64,000 bases of DNA, from the NCBI RefSeq assembly GCF_030269925.1, contig NC_085109.1, forward strand, positions 6,386,001 to 6,450,000. Direction: 5' to 3'. The notes beneath the pieces were generated by a model. It was not told where the DNA came from. It saw only the letters and a list, made by a program, of their open reading frames with translations, and made no database searches. The first letter of the stretch is position 1; each line of letters begins with the position of its first letter. The DNA comes from Bombyx mori. Taxonomy: Eukaryota > Arthropoda > Insecta > Lepidoptera > Bombycidae. Below, piece by piece: positions 9,057 to 20,394 of this stretch. A program made the position numbers and the translations under genes.

Positions 9057-9371
9057 TCTATTATACTAATAGTATAAAGCAGAAGAGTTTGTTTGTTTGA
9101 ACGCGCTAATCTCAGGAAGTAGTGGTCCGATTTGAAAAATTCTTTCAGTGTTATATAGCCCGTTTATTGAGGAAGGCTATAGGCTATATAACATCACGCT
9201 AAGACCAATGTAAGGGGAGCACCAATAAAAGATGTAAAAAAAGTCCGCGACAGCATGTCTATATGTTAAGGTTGACTCACTATAACGTTTTTTATGCTAA
9301 CCAAATTTGTTCTAAAATAAAGCATTATTTGTGAACTATTCCACGGGGACGAAGTCGCGGGCAAAAGCTAG
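9057..9371 (+). mobile_element. Non-autonomous Helitron-like element, family A
   Basis: 315 bp that start TCTATTATACTAATAGTATA after an A (9056) and end GGCAAAAGCTAG before a T (9372), so A|TC…CTAG|T as for Helitrons. A GC-rich potential hairpin (around GGGGACGAAGTCGCGGG) lies just before the 3' end. It has no ORF and no TSD, as expected for rolling-circle elements. Confidence 0.6.
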
Positions 9372-9828
9372 TCATTAATAACAATTATGATTTATTGCTT
9401 ACAATAATTTACCGGTTGTAGTTTCACCGGTTTTAAGTGCAATTAACTTGTTGATTCGATAAAAATTGTTAATTTATTAGATTGATTACACAATAAATTG
9501 TTGACATGAAAATAAGCAGCAAAAACTGTATAGCTGAACCTAATAACTGCTTAAACATTAGTATCATGCTTTTATACGGATTTTTATTTAAAGGTTTTAA
9601 ATTTAAAACACATACAATGTATCTTAAGTTATGTAATACGCCAAAATACTATTGAATGTTTGTAAACCTTCTCTCTATAGCGGATGGACAGTGTAAGGAC
9701 AGTGTAAGTGTGTAAGAAGAAGCCGACCGTTTTCGGATAAGATGAATCTTAAAGAGTGATAAAATTAAAAGTTTCAACGTGTATTTCGTTCGTGTATTTC
9801 ACAACCGTTTGGCACGTATTACTATGCT
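9372..9828. other. AT-rich unique sequence
   Basis: Nothing recognised on either strand. Confidence 0.5.
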
Positions 9829-10083
9829 TTTTTTATTTTATTTTTTATTGCCTAGATTTGGTGGACGAGCTCATAGCCCACCTGATGTTAAGTGGTTACC
9901 GGAGCCCATAGACATCCACAATGTAAACGCTGCCATCCACCCTGAGATGAGTTCTAAGGTGTCAGGATAGCTACAACGGTTGTCCCACCCTTCAAATCGA
10001 AACGCATAACTGCTTCACGGCAGAAATAGGCAGGGTGATGGTACCTACCCGTGCGGAACCACAAGAGGTCCTACCACCAGTAA
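9829..10083 (-). mobile_element. Bm1-type SINE, 5'-truncated
   Basis: Minus-strand copy: T-rich tail at 9829-9846, then the complement of the Bm1 3' body (GGTGGACGAGCTCATAGCCC, AAGTGGTTACCGGAGCCCAT, GCTTCACGGCAGAAATAGGC, CAAGAGGTCCTACCACCAGT). The tRNA-like head is absent. Confidence 0.85.
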
Positions 10084-10511
10084 ATATTGTATGGAATGGG
10101 ATCGTTTGCCTACGTTTGCCGCTAGGGGCGCTGTTCCAACTGCATACAAAATTGGGTTAACTTTTACGCTATCGAGAACGTTAAAAACTCACACTAAGCA
10201 CACTGTTAAAATGTTTGTCTGATAGCTGCTTCGCAACAGGCTGACCGTTAGATAATCTGTTCTCGAAACTGTCGTCATATATATACAGTTTCATTCAAAA
10301 TCATTTAAGTTCGATTCATCGTTGCAACGGAAATTGACCTATCTGAACCAAAAGGAAATGTTTCAGTGAAATCGGCGAATTGATCACAAACTAGTGTAGA
10401 TTCTGTAAATAAACATAACATCAAATGTGTAAATAAACCTCCCTATTAGAAGCAGCTTATAAAGAGAACGAATTTTTTTATATAAATTTAATAAATGCCA
10501 TTTTATGAAAA
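10084..10511. other. AT-rich unique sequence
   Basis: No feature recognised. Confidence 0.5.
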
Positions 10512-10570
10512 TCTATAAGTATACCTATATATAAAAATGAATTGCTGATAGTCTCGCTAAAACTCGAGAA

Positions 10571-10585
10571 CGGCTGGATCGACTT
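10571..10585. repeat. 15-bp TSD of R1-like LINE copy 1 (3' side)
   Basis: CGGCTGGATCGACTT, repeated exactly at 12788-12802. The last bases merge with the poly(T). Confidence 0.92.
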
Positions 10586-10626
10586 TTTTTTTTTTTTTTT
10601 TTTTCCACAGGAGAAAATCGCCGGAT

Positions 10627-10649
10627 CCCCACCCGCGCGGCAGGTGGGG
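10627..10649 (-). other. 3'-end hairpin of the R1-like LINE
   Basis: CCCCACC (10627-10633) pairs with GGTGGGG (10643-10649), about 25 nt before the A tail. On the element strand it is preceded by ACTCCCACATACCCC. The second GC-rich LINE family ends the same way at 22728-22752. Confidence 0.7.
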
Positions 10650-11007
10650 TATGTGGGAGTTGAACCCACTAAAAACTCCTGCCGCTCACAACCGGCGCCC
10701 TACCTCGGACCGGGCCGGAGCCCAGTCGGGGCTATTGAAACGGCGGGACAGGGTTGACGCAGAGCACATTACATCCATCCCACCGTCCCACGGACGCCGG
10801 ACCGGTGGCCGCCAGCGACACGACCACCGGTTCCCTCGTTCAGCGGGCCGAGAGCCCGCTTTGATGGCGCCGCGTTACACCTTCCCCCAGAGCGGTCGGG
10901 GGAACGCGGTCTACCATCACCCGGCTTCCTATTGCGGGTGAGCGTGCCAAGCACGCCACCCCACGTCTGGGTCTCTCCCCGCACAAAACGGGTGGGACCC
11001 CTAGCTC

Positions 11008-12780
11008 TTAGGGGGCCAGGTCACGGATACGACCCCGGTCCCAACCCCCTGCTCGGCGGCGGCGGGTTTCTGCGTAGTGAGGAGAGCTTTCCCTCACTCG
11101 CCCCGCCGCCTCCTTCTGCGAGATGGTGCACTCGCAGAAGTCGAGCATAGCCTTCCATGACTCATCGCTGCCAAGCATCGACGCCACGACGCCAGGCAGC
11201 GACAAGTCAGGTCCTATCTTTGCGACCAGGACACGGCGCTGCACCTCCCACGCGGGGCAGACAGCGAGCGTATGCTCCGCCGTGTCCAGGTCGTGTCCAC
11301 AATGGTGACACCTCGTCGTCGGCTCAGCCCCTATCCGGCGCAGGTACTTCCCGAAGCATCCGTGCCCGGTCAGCACCTGCACCAGACGAAAGGTGAGACG
11401 TCCTTCGCCACGATTCACCCAGTCATCAAAGACCGGGTAAACCGCCTCGACGGTCCGTAGCCCCCACGTGGGGTTGGCCAATCGCCTCGACCACGACTCG
11501 AGCACGGACCGCCGAGAATGGGCCTTCCGCGCCCGCAGCTCACTTTCGGGGAGACGCGCCACGCCCCGAGCACGAAGCTCGCTGCGCCACCGATAGTCGG
11601 CAGCGAGCGACTCCGCCTCCAGCTCCCATGGCGGCGTCCCCGCCAAAACACACGCCGCCTCGAAGGAGACGGTGCGATATCCGCGGATGACCCTGATGGC
11701 AACGGTGCGCTGCGGCCGGCGCAGGAACCGAGCCATAGTGGCCCGGTTGCGCGGCTCAGCCCACACAGGTGCACCGTACAGGGCCATCGATCGCACCACC
11801 CCCGCGTAGAGGCGGCGCACAACCTGATCCGGTCCCCCAATATTCGGGAGCAGCCGGCTCAAAGAACCGGCCGTCCTCATCAATCGGGGGACCAGCTCCG
11901 CAAAGTGAGCACGAAAAGCCCACCGGCTGTCCAACACGAGGCCGAGGTACTTCAACTGCACCCCGACCCCTATCCGGACGCCTCCAACCACGATGTGGGT
12001 GTCAACGGGTGGCGCCCTCCGCGGCCCATGAAACCACAGAGCCTCGGATTTACTGAGCGCCACGTCGAGACCCAGCCTCCTTATCCTTCCGACGACGAGG
12101 GCCACTCCCGCTGTGGCGAGACGGGCAGACTCCCTATAATCATCCCCCCGGGCCACGACCAACGTGTCGTCCGCGTAACAAATAACGCGGAGGCCCGGGA
12201 GGAGGGCGCCCCTCAGCACCCAGTCGTACCCGATATTCCACAAGAGGGGGCCGGGAACCGACCCCTGTGGAACACCACGCACGACCGGAAAACGATGAAG
12301 GGTCCCACCGTACCCGGTACATACGACCGACCTGGCCCCCAAATAGGACCCAACCAGCCGGCGGAGGTAGAGGGGCACTCCATGCCTCTCCAGTGCCCCC
12401 CCTATCACGGTCCAGGGCAGAGTGTTAAATGCGTTGGCGATGTCAAGAGACACCGTCAGCGCCACCCCACCCCGAGAAACGGCCTCGTCCGAGAGGGACC
12501 GCACGCGAAGAATTGCATCCACGGTCGAACGGCCCTCTCGGAAGCCGTACTGCTCCGCCGACAGGTCAGGCCCCACCCCGACCAGGTGCCGAACGATGCG
12601 GGCAGCCAGAATACGTTCCAGCTATTTTCCCGCCTCGTCCAGCAGTACGATAGGACGATACCCGGCGGCTGTATCCACCGGGCGCCCCTCCTTCCTCAAC
12701 AGCACAATCTACCCGTCCGCCAGAGCGACGGAAACCGTCCCGACTCCAAGCAGCCATTATATAGCTCAAGGAGCCGGTCC
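11008..12780 (-). pseudogene. R1-clade reverse transcriptase, C-terminal part, two in-frame TAG codons
   Basis: 522 residues are open from 12576 to 11008; the same frame extends upstream to the truncation point and is broken by TAG within GK*LERIL and within TG*IVLL. Motifs: EQYGFREGRSTVDA, SLDIANAFN, GVPQGSVPGPLLWN, catalytic YADD (134-137 of the open part), LKYLGLVLD. The R1-type C-terminal segment APTVS-like YRTVSFEAA…LAGTPPWE is present, then a zinc motif CHHCGHD…AEHTLAVC. The endonuclease and ORF1 are lost by 5' truncation. The two stops make it non-functional. The family normally copies its RNA at an EN-made nick. Confidence 0.9.
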
Positions 12781-12787
12781 CCCAGGG

Positions 12788-12802
12788 CGGCTGGATCGAC
12801 TT
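12788..12802. repeat. 15-bp TSD of R1-like LINE copy 1 (5' side)
   Basis: CGGCTGGATCGACTT, identical to 10571-10585. Confidence 0.92.
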
Positions 12803-13152
12803 GGCTAATTTTGGTCTTGAATTATTTGTCGAAGTCCAGAAAAGGTTTAAAAGGTAGATAAATATGAAAATGTTTGGAATTAAATAAAAATAACAATTTT
12901 GTTTTTCCTTTAATGTGTCCCCCGTCGGACGAATTCCTTTTGTTTGTTTTAAGTTTATTTTATACAAAAGTTTAGGTCTTTTACTTATCGATTGAGGCAC
13001 TACGAAGTTTGCCGGGTCAGCTAGTATATTAATAAATTCTAAATTAATGGAGTCCATAATCCATAAAAGAGTTATACATTTTTTTAGATTCAGATTTAAA
13101 ACGCTTTTATTAGCTTGACATGTACATAATATTATGTACTCGTCGTAATACC

Positions 13153-14455
13153 TAGTCAGGTCATAAATTCTGTCACATGTTTAATGTAAAATAATTGAAA
13201 CAAGCTTATTCATTATGTAACCATTCATATACCAAAATGAACTTAACAAAACATAGATTCTTATGACACTAAAGTTTACTCAAAATGACCTCCGTGATTT
13301 TGAATACAGGCCTTCAATCTGCGCGGCCAGTCGTCTATCGCAGCACGAACGAGGTCCATGTCAATATCGGTGGCTACCTTAATCAAGGATGTCTTGAGTG
13401 ACTCCAAATTGGGATGAGGCTTTGAGCATTCCTTTTCCTCCAAGTGTTGCCATATCTTGTAATCTAACGGATTCAAATATGGACTGGAGGAGGGCCAGTC
13501 TTCGTGCCGGATGAAGTCGATTTCACGCGCCGCCAGCCAGTCTTGTGTGCTCTTCGCTCTATGAGCTGGCGCCGAATCTTGTTGGAATACCCAGTGCCTG
13601 TTATTGAACATGGTATGAGAAACAGGTTCCACAAGGTTCGTCAGGACTGTATTTTGATACACAACTGCATTCGTTTTTACACCTTTCTCACAAAAATGTA
13701 CCTCTGTTAAGCCCCAATAAGAAACTCCCAACCATACTATGAGCGAGGATGGAAAATGACCTCGTTGGACACGCGGAATACGGTTGCTCGCTTCTTCACT
13801 ACTGTGTGCGTACACCTTATCATTTTGTTTGTTGTAGCTCTCTTCTACGGGAAAAATTTTTTCATCCGAAAAAAGAATTTCCCGATATTTTTTTCCCGCG
13901 TACCGCTTCAACAAAGCGCGCCATCTCTTCAGTCTTAGGTCCATTAGACGAGCATTCAAACGATGTCCTGTTTTTCTTCGATATGCCCGAAGCCCTAAGT
14001 CTTCATTTAACACCCTTTTCACCGTGGTTCTGCTTAACCCCATCTGAAGGGCCAACAGTTTCTACTTACGTTTGGGATTTCTTTGAATTCGCGCCTTCAC
14101 AGCTTTTATCACTGCTGGAGTCCTAACAGACCGAGGGCGACCACTTCTTGACCTGTCATCTACACTAGAGTCTTCATTGTATCGTTTGATGGTACGATAA
14201 ACGAATCTTTTGGTTATATTCAAATTTTTTAGTATGTTAAAAATTTGAATTGGCGCGTAACCGCAACGATGCAACGCATTAACTGCAACACGGTCTTCTT
14301 TAAGCGTCCACTCCATATTTAAAAATGAGTAAAATTCTAAAAGTATACATTTTTATTTTCATGAACAATTCGAAATTCGAATTCAATAAACTTTTTTGTG
14401 GCCAGCATTCTAAAAGAAAAGTTTTTACTGTGTGACAATACTTATGACCTGACTA
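13153..14455 (-). mobile_element. Full-length mariner (maT-like, DD37D) with TIRs and TA duplication
   Basis: 1,299-bp element (13155-14453). The ends are imperfect inverted repeats starting GTCAGGTCAT with TGTCACA about 17 nt in. TA dinucleotides at 13153-13154 and 14454-14455 are the target duplication. Length, ends and target match Tc1/mariner elements. It encodes the transposase described separately. Confidence 0.93.
13276..14316 (-). pseudogene. mariner maT-type transposase with one premature TAG
   Basis: 346-codon frame from ATG 14316 to the stop at 13276, interrupted only by TAG at codon 85 (14064-14062, after NPKRK); downstream codons stay in the same frame. N-terminal paired-like HTH DNA-binding region (GYAPIQIFNIL, RTIKRYNEDSSVDDRSRSGRP). 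Catalytic acidic triad: Asp in FSDEKIF (about 151), Asp in QQDSAPAH (about 247) and Asp in LNPLDY (about 285). Thirty-seven residues separate the last two, so DD37D as in the maT group. It would cut and paste the element, but this copy cannot make full-length protein without readthrough. Confidence 0.93.
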
Positions 14456-15313
14456 GTTATATCTTGGTATGTAACGGAATCATTCAAAGTAATTTAAACC
14501 AAATTCAAGACGTCTGATTAAAGTTGAAATTTTTCTCACGTACCAAGGATCGACGGCAAAATAATAATTGTCTGTCTTTTGATATTACTTTGAAGTAAAT
14601 CCTGACCAGAATAACCACTATGAAAAATCCTTTTTAGTTCAGCTATTGAAGCTATTAAAGGATGCTACTGCAATTGTTAAACAATATTTATATTATTTTT
14701 AATTATTTTTTATTTATTTACTGTACATTCATAAGGTTTTCAACCTCTTAGTTAACTGAGCACACGTGCAAAGAACTATTTATTACTTGTTTAATACAAA
14801 ATATATCGACTATATGTACTTTGTTAGAAAGCGAAAATTAAAAATGGTATTATAAATGAACCATTCATTTCGTCCAAAGAAATTAACTAATAGGAAACGA
14901 TGTTATGTTTTCTAATATTAATTTCAGATCTTCCACCGGGCGATCGACGGTACAAATGTCGTTCGGAACTTATTGTGGCAATAAAACTAATGAAAACAGT
15001 ATGAGGTTTAGAAATTAATACGTGAGAGAGAAATAGGGAGGGCACAAAAAATGTATTAAAGTGTGCAATATTTCCATTGTCCTGTACTACAGTAATAGTA
15101 AAAAAGATTAATGAGTAAGTTATATGACAGAGTAGAGGCTTTGTTATAACATACACAAATATTATAACCCAAAGCGATGTCTTCCGGACAACCATCAGGT
15201 GGACAAGGATAATTTAAGGATATCAAATGCGTGTCCTTTTGAAAATAATATTAATATATTAATAACATTTCTAATAATACACATAAGAATAAATATTTAC
15301 GTATACTTCACTT
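14456..15313. other. AT-rich sequence; one unassigned open frame (14887-15195, minus)
   Basis: The 102-codon minus-strand frame starts with ATG at 15195 (MVVRKTSLWVIIFVYVI) and is rich in hydrophobic and Phe/Ile codons, as expected of chance translation of AT-rich DNA. No domain is recognised. Otherwise nothing is seen. Confidence 0.35.
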
Positions 15314-15557
15314 TACTGGTGGAAGGATCTCTTGTGAGTCCGCGCGGGTAGGTACCACCACCCTGCCTATTTCTGCCGTGAAGCAATAATGCGTTTCGGC
15401 TTGAAGGGTGGGGCAGCCGTTGTAACTATACTGAGACCTTACAACTTATATCTCAGGGTGGGTAGCGTATTTACGTTGTAAATGTGTATGGGCTCCAGTA
15501 ACCACTTAACACCAGGTGAGCTGTGAGCTCGTCCACGCATCCAAGCAATAAAAAAAA
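15314..15557 (+). mobile_element. Bm1-type SINE, 5'-truncated
   Basis: Starts TACTGGTGGAAGGATCTCTT and ends CCAAGCAATAAAAAAAA. The 3' body is well preserved and the tRNA-like head is missing. Confidence 0.88.
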
Positions 15558-16150
15558 GGGAAAAATTATAATTCATTTCCATCAATCTGATTATTGTTAC
15601 GAAATCACTCCATTATTGAAGTGGCGTTGATTTATTTTCATTAAAATCACCAATAAATATGTTTCGATTTAAATGCATATTTTTCGCCAGGAAATTATTT
15701 CTAACGTCTAAATAATTAAAAATATGATCTCAGTATACGATGCTGTGCTGTACATCTTTACATTGTATATGCTACGACCAAACCCGGTCTTGTTCTTTAA
15801 AAGGAGTTATTCTGAATGTCTTCGATGGAATTCGAATTTGCTAGTTCTACTATTTAAATAAATGATTAAGCAATGACAGTTTTAAATAAATTATCTTTTG
15901 TTTGATGTTTGAAAAACACTCCTGTAACGGCTAGCTTAGAACTTTGTTTGTTGTTTATATAAAAACCTATAAGCTAATAAGCTCAGAGTTCTGGTAATAA
16001 ATTCTACTTTAAAGTTAACAATAATACTCAAAGAATTTTTTTCTATAACTCGAATTCGTTAAAACATATTTTCGTTCGATTTCCGTAATTAAACAAGCTA
16101 GACAAAGTTTGGCTTTATCTATAACATAATTTTTCGGCATATTGTATATG
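15558..16150. other. AT-rich unique sequence
   Basis: No feature recognised. Confidence 0.5.
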
Positions 16151-16179
16151 TACAATTTGACATCCTCCCTACGTCGATA

Positions 16180-16400
16180 ATCCTCAATGCTGAGGGTCGT
16201 GGCCTCCTCTAATAACTTTCTCCTGGTTTATCCTGCGCCATTCCTACCCATCCTCGGCTGTGTGGATAGCAACGTGGACTGAAGTGTTGAGAGTGGAGCG
16301 TATCTGGCCCGACCAGCGCATTGGACTTCGGCCTATGGACCTTCTTCCGCATACCTTGTCTATTACCAGAAGCTTCTCTAAATTGTCATAAATCATCATT
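16180..16400 (-). pseudogene. RTE-like LINE C-terminal remnant
   Basis: The minus-strand translation reads LEKLLVIDKVCGRRSIGRSP, then MRWSGQI…EWRRI…GGHDPQH before a stop. GRSPxRWSxQI and EWRRI…HDPQ are the usual ending of RTE-like reverse transcriptase ORFs in insects. At least one in-frame stop is present and only the last 75 or so codons remain. Confidence 0.7.
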
Positions 16401-16410
16401 AATCTTTGAG

Positions 16411-16855
16411 TCGTCATGAACTAAAGGATAAGACGTCCGGTGCATTCGTGTTGAGCGATGCACCGCTGTTCGAATCCCAGGCCGGTACCTACCAATTTTT
16501 CTAATAAATTCGTACTCGACAAATGTTCACGATTGACTTCCACAGTAAAGGAATAACATCGTGTAATAAAAATCAAACCCGTCAAATCATAATTTGCGTA
16601 ATTATTGGTGGTAGGACCCTTTGTGAGTTCGCACGGGTAGGTACCACCGCCCTGCCTATTTCTGCCGTGAAGCCGTAATGCGTTTCGGTTTGAAGGGTGG
16701 GGCAGCCGTTGTAACTATACTTGAGACCTTAGAACTTGTATGCTAAAGTGGGTGGCGCGTCTACATTGTAGATGTCTATGGGCTCCAGTAACCACTTAAC
16801 GCCAGGTCACCACGTGGGCTGTGAGCTCGTCCGTCCATCTAAGCAAAAAAAAAAA
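16411..16855 (+). mobile_element. Bm1-type SINE, near full length
   Basis: About 445 bp. The tRNA-like head has AAAGGATAAGACGTCCGGTG (A-box region) and GTTCGAATCCC (B box). The AATTTGCGTAATTATTGG joint, the Bm1 3' body and a run of 11 A follow. Part of the A-box side is mutated (GTCATGAACTAAAGG where other copies read GTGGCCTAA). Confidence 0.88.
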
Positions 16856-18346
16856 GACTCCAAGTCGAATTTTCGAGATACTTTTTTGGTTTTACAGGTT
16901 CGAAATCTACAGGTTCTATGTAGCCATTTATTAAAATTACATAAATTTATTTAAATTACATATCGTCGCGAGCAGAACATTAAATTATAAACACTATCCC
17001 CTGACATTAAGACTCAAAAACTTTCTGAGCCCCGCATCACCATCCCATCAACTTTTAACGTTTCAGAAATGGAAGAAACCAGTCGTTTCTCCACTCTCGA
17101 ACGTATTCAAGTGAAACAACAATTTGGTTGGGTTTTATGTCGGTACTAAAATTTATGGGTTATATACTTGAGCATTGAATTTAGACGTCGGAGTCCGAAT
17201 GGGAATAGGAAATTTCGGGTGTCTGCGGGATATTCCTTATGAAAGAAGTCGTAATTACGATGTAATTTTAAACTTTATGACTTGAACTTTACAGCAGTAG
17301 ACGAAAATTATATCTATTACAAACACAAATGAAGGGAGCCTAAGTTTATGTTTATTTGTATTTATGTACGTAGGCTAAAACGCTAAGGAAATATTTTACT
17401 TGTATGTTATTTGAAAATTAATTTAGGCACTAACAAAGAAATAAGTTTCTTGATATTAAATTGTCATATTTTAAAGTCTTATTTTAGGTAAACTAAAATA
17501 AAAAACACAAATTGAAGTTCACGTTTTCATGTGAGTCGATAAATGCAAATTTAAAAAATAAACCTTCGCTATTACGTTAGTTTTTAATTTTACAACGGCT
17601 ATAGCTCGAGTCCAAAGTGGTCCTGGGAATTTTTTTTTTTATAAATTATGCCTTGCCCAAAAATCGAATTTTTGTTGATGTAAAATTAGACTCGAGTTTA
17701 CTTTATATTTATACATTTAACAAATGTATGTTGCGTCGATCACTTTACATTTTTCAATTTTGTTACTAATACTAAGAATATTTGGCGAGTACTTTTCGGC
17801 TTAATGTTGCGTGTTTTTTTTTATTATATTAATTGCGAAATTTCAGGTTTTCGTGATAACGATTGAATGACAATTTTGAGTAGAATATTCTAATTCCCTG
17901 GGAGACAGCTATTTGTTGTAGAGATTTTCTCGAACCTCAGGATGACACCACGTTTTTCTGTATTTAAAAATATATAAAAAAGAAAGATATTAATCGTTTG
18001 GTTTTTTAGATTAAACCACAAAAAAGTACATAGTTTTAATCATATTTTGGACCCTAGAAATCCGGGGGAAAATACCAAATTGTAATCGAGTTTCACAAGT
18101 TGAACCTATTGCAAATAGACCGGTCGCTACCTTATTTGAATTCTGAGAAAATCATTAACTATTCATACGGATACGTTACTTGCAACGAACACAAAATAAA
18201 ATATCAGACCTTTGTATCTTCGACTGCGGACGCAATTGACTTATTCAGGAGCGCGACATGATTCTTTTAATTGTCCTGAAGAATAGATCGGAGCACTAAC
18301 GGGTGTATTAATGTTCTACATAAAAATGTGAGCATGAGCCATGCTC
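16856..18346. other. AT-rich unique sequence, 1.5 kb
   Basis: No ORF with coding character, transposon end or SINE was recognised on either strand. Confidence 0.5.
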
Positions 18347-18601
18347 ACTGGTGGTAGGACCTCTTGTGAGTCCGCACGGGTAGTTACCACCACCCTGCCT
18401 ATTTCTGCCGTGAAGCAGTAATGCGTTTCGGTTTGAAGGGTGCGGTAGCCGTTGTAACTAGACTGAGACCTTAGAACTTATATCTCAAGGTGGGTGGCGC
18501 ATTTACGTTGTAGATGTCTATGGGCTCCAGTAACCACTTAACACCAGGTGGGCTGTGAGCTCGTCCACCCATCTAAGCAATAAAAAAAAAAAAAAAAAAA
18601 A
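18347..18601 (+). mobile_element. Bm1-type SINE, 5'-truncated
   Basis: ACTGGTGGTAGGACCTCTTG at the start; ends ATCTAAGCAATAAA with a long A tail to 18601. Confidence 0.9.
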
Positions 18602-18642
18602 TGTAATCAAAAATAGACGAAGGTGTGCTCCAAATTACTGGT

Positions 18643-18862
18643 ATTACTGGTGGTAGGACCTCTTGTGAGTCCGTGCGGGTAGGTACCACCACCCTGCCTA
18701 TTTCTGCCGTGAAGCAGTAATGCGTTTCGGTTTGAAGCCGTTGTAACTATACGTGAGACCTTAGAACTTATATCTCAAGGTTGTAGATGTCTATGGGCTC
18801 CAGTAACCACTTAACACCAGGTGGGCTGTGAGCTCGTCCACCCATCTAAGCAATAAAAAAAA
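18643..18862 (+). mobile_element. Bm1-type SINE with internal deletions
   Basis: Second same-orientation copy about 40 bp after the previous one. It lacks the GGGTGGGGCA block (TTTGAAGCCGTTGTAAC) and the GTGGGTGGCGCATTTAC block (CTCAAGGTTGTAGATG), so it is not a simple tandem duplicate of its neighbour. Confidence 0.88.
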
Positions 18863-19495
18863 TTAAAAAAATAGATAGAGGCGAATTTGGAAGAAACTTC
18901 TTTTAAACGATTTAACTTCAACAAATGCCAAAAAAATTTGCATACATTCTTGATTTGGTAGGATCGTTAACGGTCTTCATACCATTTAAGTGTTAATGAA
19001 AACTGACTCATTGAAATGTGTGAAACCGCTTGTTGGAAGGTGATTGACCAATTTTTTTAACGTCTCACCATATCCAAAGCAATGCTAACCTTAAGTAATC
19101 TTATCAAAGATTCGACAACCCGTTATGGTCCTTTGTCTGGTTGGGTGAAATCATCCTTTCGTCTATTTACATATTAAATTATCGTTGTAAACAGTACAGA
19201 TGTATACAACGTTTTTAAGGAGTAATACATTTATTGAGGTCTTCATAAACCGCGTTTATACTTTCGATAATCCTATCCATTATTATGTATAAGAACATTT
19301 ACATCCGCATGCTTTGACTTTAACTACATAGGTTTATATAGGTTTATAACAACATATGTAAGGTATTGATGTAAAACTATTGGAAACTATAACCCAAAGA
19401 AACAAACAAATATCGACTGAAATAGAGTCTACCTATCAATGTCTATCGATGTCTCTTAATAGAGTCTACCTATACATTGTATATTTATTATAATA
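18863..19495. other. AT-rich unique sequence
   Basis: Only a short local repeat is visible at about 19425-19480 (GAGTCTACCTAT twice). Confidence 0.5.
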
Positions 19496-19710
19496 CTAGC
19501 GACCCGCCCTCGCTTCGCTTCGGAAACATTAAAACACACATGAAACCAAAAAAAAAAAATAAAAAAAAATGAAAAAAAGTAACCTATGTTCATCAGGGAC
19601 AATGTCGGCTTCTAATGGAAAAAGAATTTTTCAAATCGGTCCAGTAGTTTCGGAGCCTATTCGAAACAAACAAACAAACAAATCTTTCCTCTTTATAATA
19701 TTAGTATAGA
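19496..19710 (-). mobile_element. Helitron-like element, family C
   Basis: On the minus strand it begins A|TCTATACTAATATTATAAAG and ends GGCGGGTCGCTAG|T. The 3' end (GACCCGCCCTCGCTTCGCTT on the plus strand) is shared with the family-F elements at 34473 and 56964, while the interior differs. Confidence 0.55.
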
Positions 19711-20015
19711 TTGTATATCTACACTATTAATGTACAAATACAATTTTATAACAGTTTTGATTTACAATAGATAAAAGAGTTCATACGCCTATTCTCATAT
19801 GTTTTGTAAGTGACATCCTACAACATAGCAGAACACGTCCGAAAGCTTATGCAAAGTGTGCGTTCTGAATACCACATACGTGAAGTTATTTGAACGAATT
19901 TATGTTGGGTGTATATAGGGTGCTGGCGAACTATTCTTAAAACGGCTATAAATTGCTACCCTAACATTATATTCATTAACCAAAACTAAAGAAATTAATG
20001 AAGTTTTTCTTTATT
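19711..20015. other. AT-rich unique sequence
   Basis: No feature recognised. Confidence 0.5.
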
Positions 20016-20351
20016 GTTTTGACCAGTGCTTCACAACCTTTTTCTGCCTTGCCCCACTGTAATATTTCTAAAATTTTTATGCCCCCCATACATAATTCTT
20101 AACATTAAAAAATTGATTTGTTCACTTAAGAAACATCAATTATAGGTTTTAGGAAGAAATCACTATGAAATTGTTATCAAAACACAGTAAGAAATATTTC
20201 ATAACATATAATAAAAAAATGAAATTCAATTTCAAAATAATTTTAATACATATTTTCTATATTAGTTTAGTGCGATTGCCCCCCTTATTTAATTATCAAA
20301 TTTGCTCCCTTGTGGTGCGTGGGCCGCACGTTGAGAAACACTGGCTTAGAC
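20016..20351. mobile_element. hAT-like MITE with TIRs and 8-bp TSD
   Basis: 320-bp element (20024-20343) with ends CAGTGCTTCACAACCTTTTT and ACGTTGAGAAACACTG, which are imperfect inverted repeats of the hAT CAGTG…TTCTCAA type. The flanking 8-mers GTTTTGAC (20016-20023) and GCTTAGAC (20344-20351) agree at 6 of 8 positions, as for an old TSD. The interior is AT-rich and has no transposase, so it is non-autonomous. Confidence 0.8.
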
Positions 20352-20394
20352 AAATGAACGAGCTTACGACCAACCGGTGTTAGATTAGATAAGG

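Larger units (their letters stand above)
10584..12787 (-). mobile_element. R1-like LINE, 5'-truncated, copy 1
   Basis: Read right to left: truncated reverse transcriptase region (12787-11008), 3' UTR (11007-10605) and an A tail (T run 10584-10604). It is very GC-rich compared with its surroundings. The exact 15-bp TSD shows ordinary target-primed insertion into the Helitron-like repeat, not into rDNA. A second, shorter copy is at 58241-58965 and a 3' fragment at 28813-28908. Confidence 0.9.
10512..13024 (+). mobile_element. Helitron-like element, family B, split by an R1-like LINE
   Basis: The left part (10512-10585) starts TCTATAAGTATACCTATA after an A. The right part (12788-13024) ends GCCGGGTCAGCTAG before a T. 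A hairpin with GGCA/TGCC arms (GGCACTACGAAGTTTGCC) lies 7 nt before CTAG, as in Helitron 3' ends. Without the inserted LINE the element is about 295 bp. Confidence 0.6.

Noticed and set aside
11518..12861. 447-codon plus-strand frame opposite the R1-like reverse transcriptase
   Set aside because: A shadow of the GC-rich antisense coding region; Pro/Arg/His-rich with no domain, while the minus strand carries clear RT motifs.
20165..20383. 72-codon plus-strand frame
   Set aside because: Lies across the hAT-like MITE and its right edge; Lys/Phe/Ile-rich background translation.
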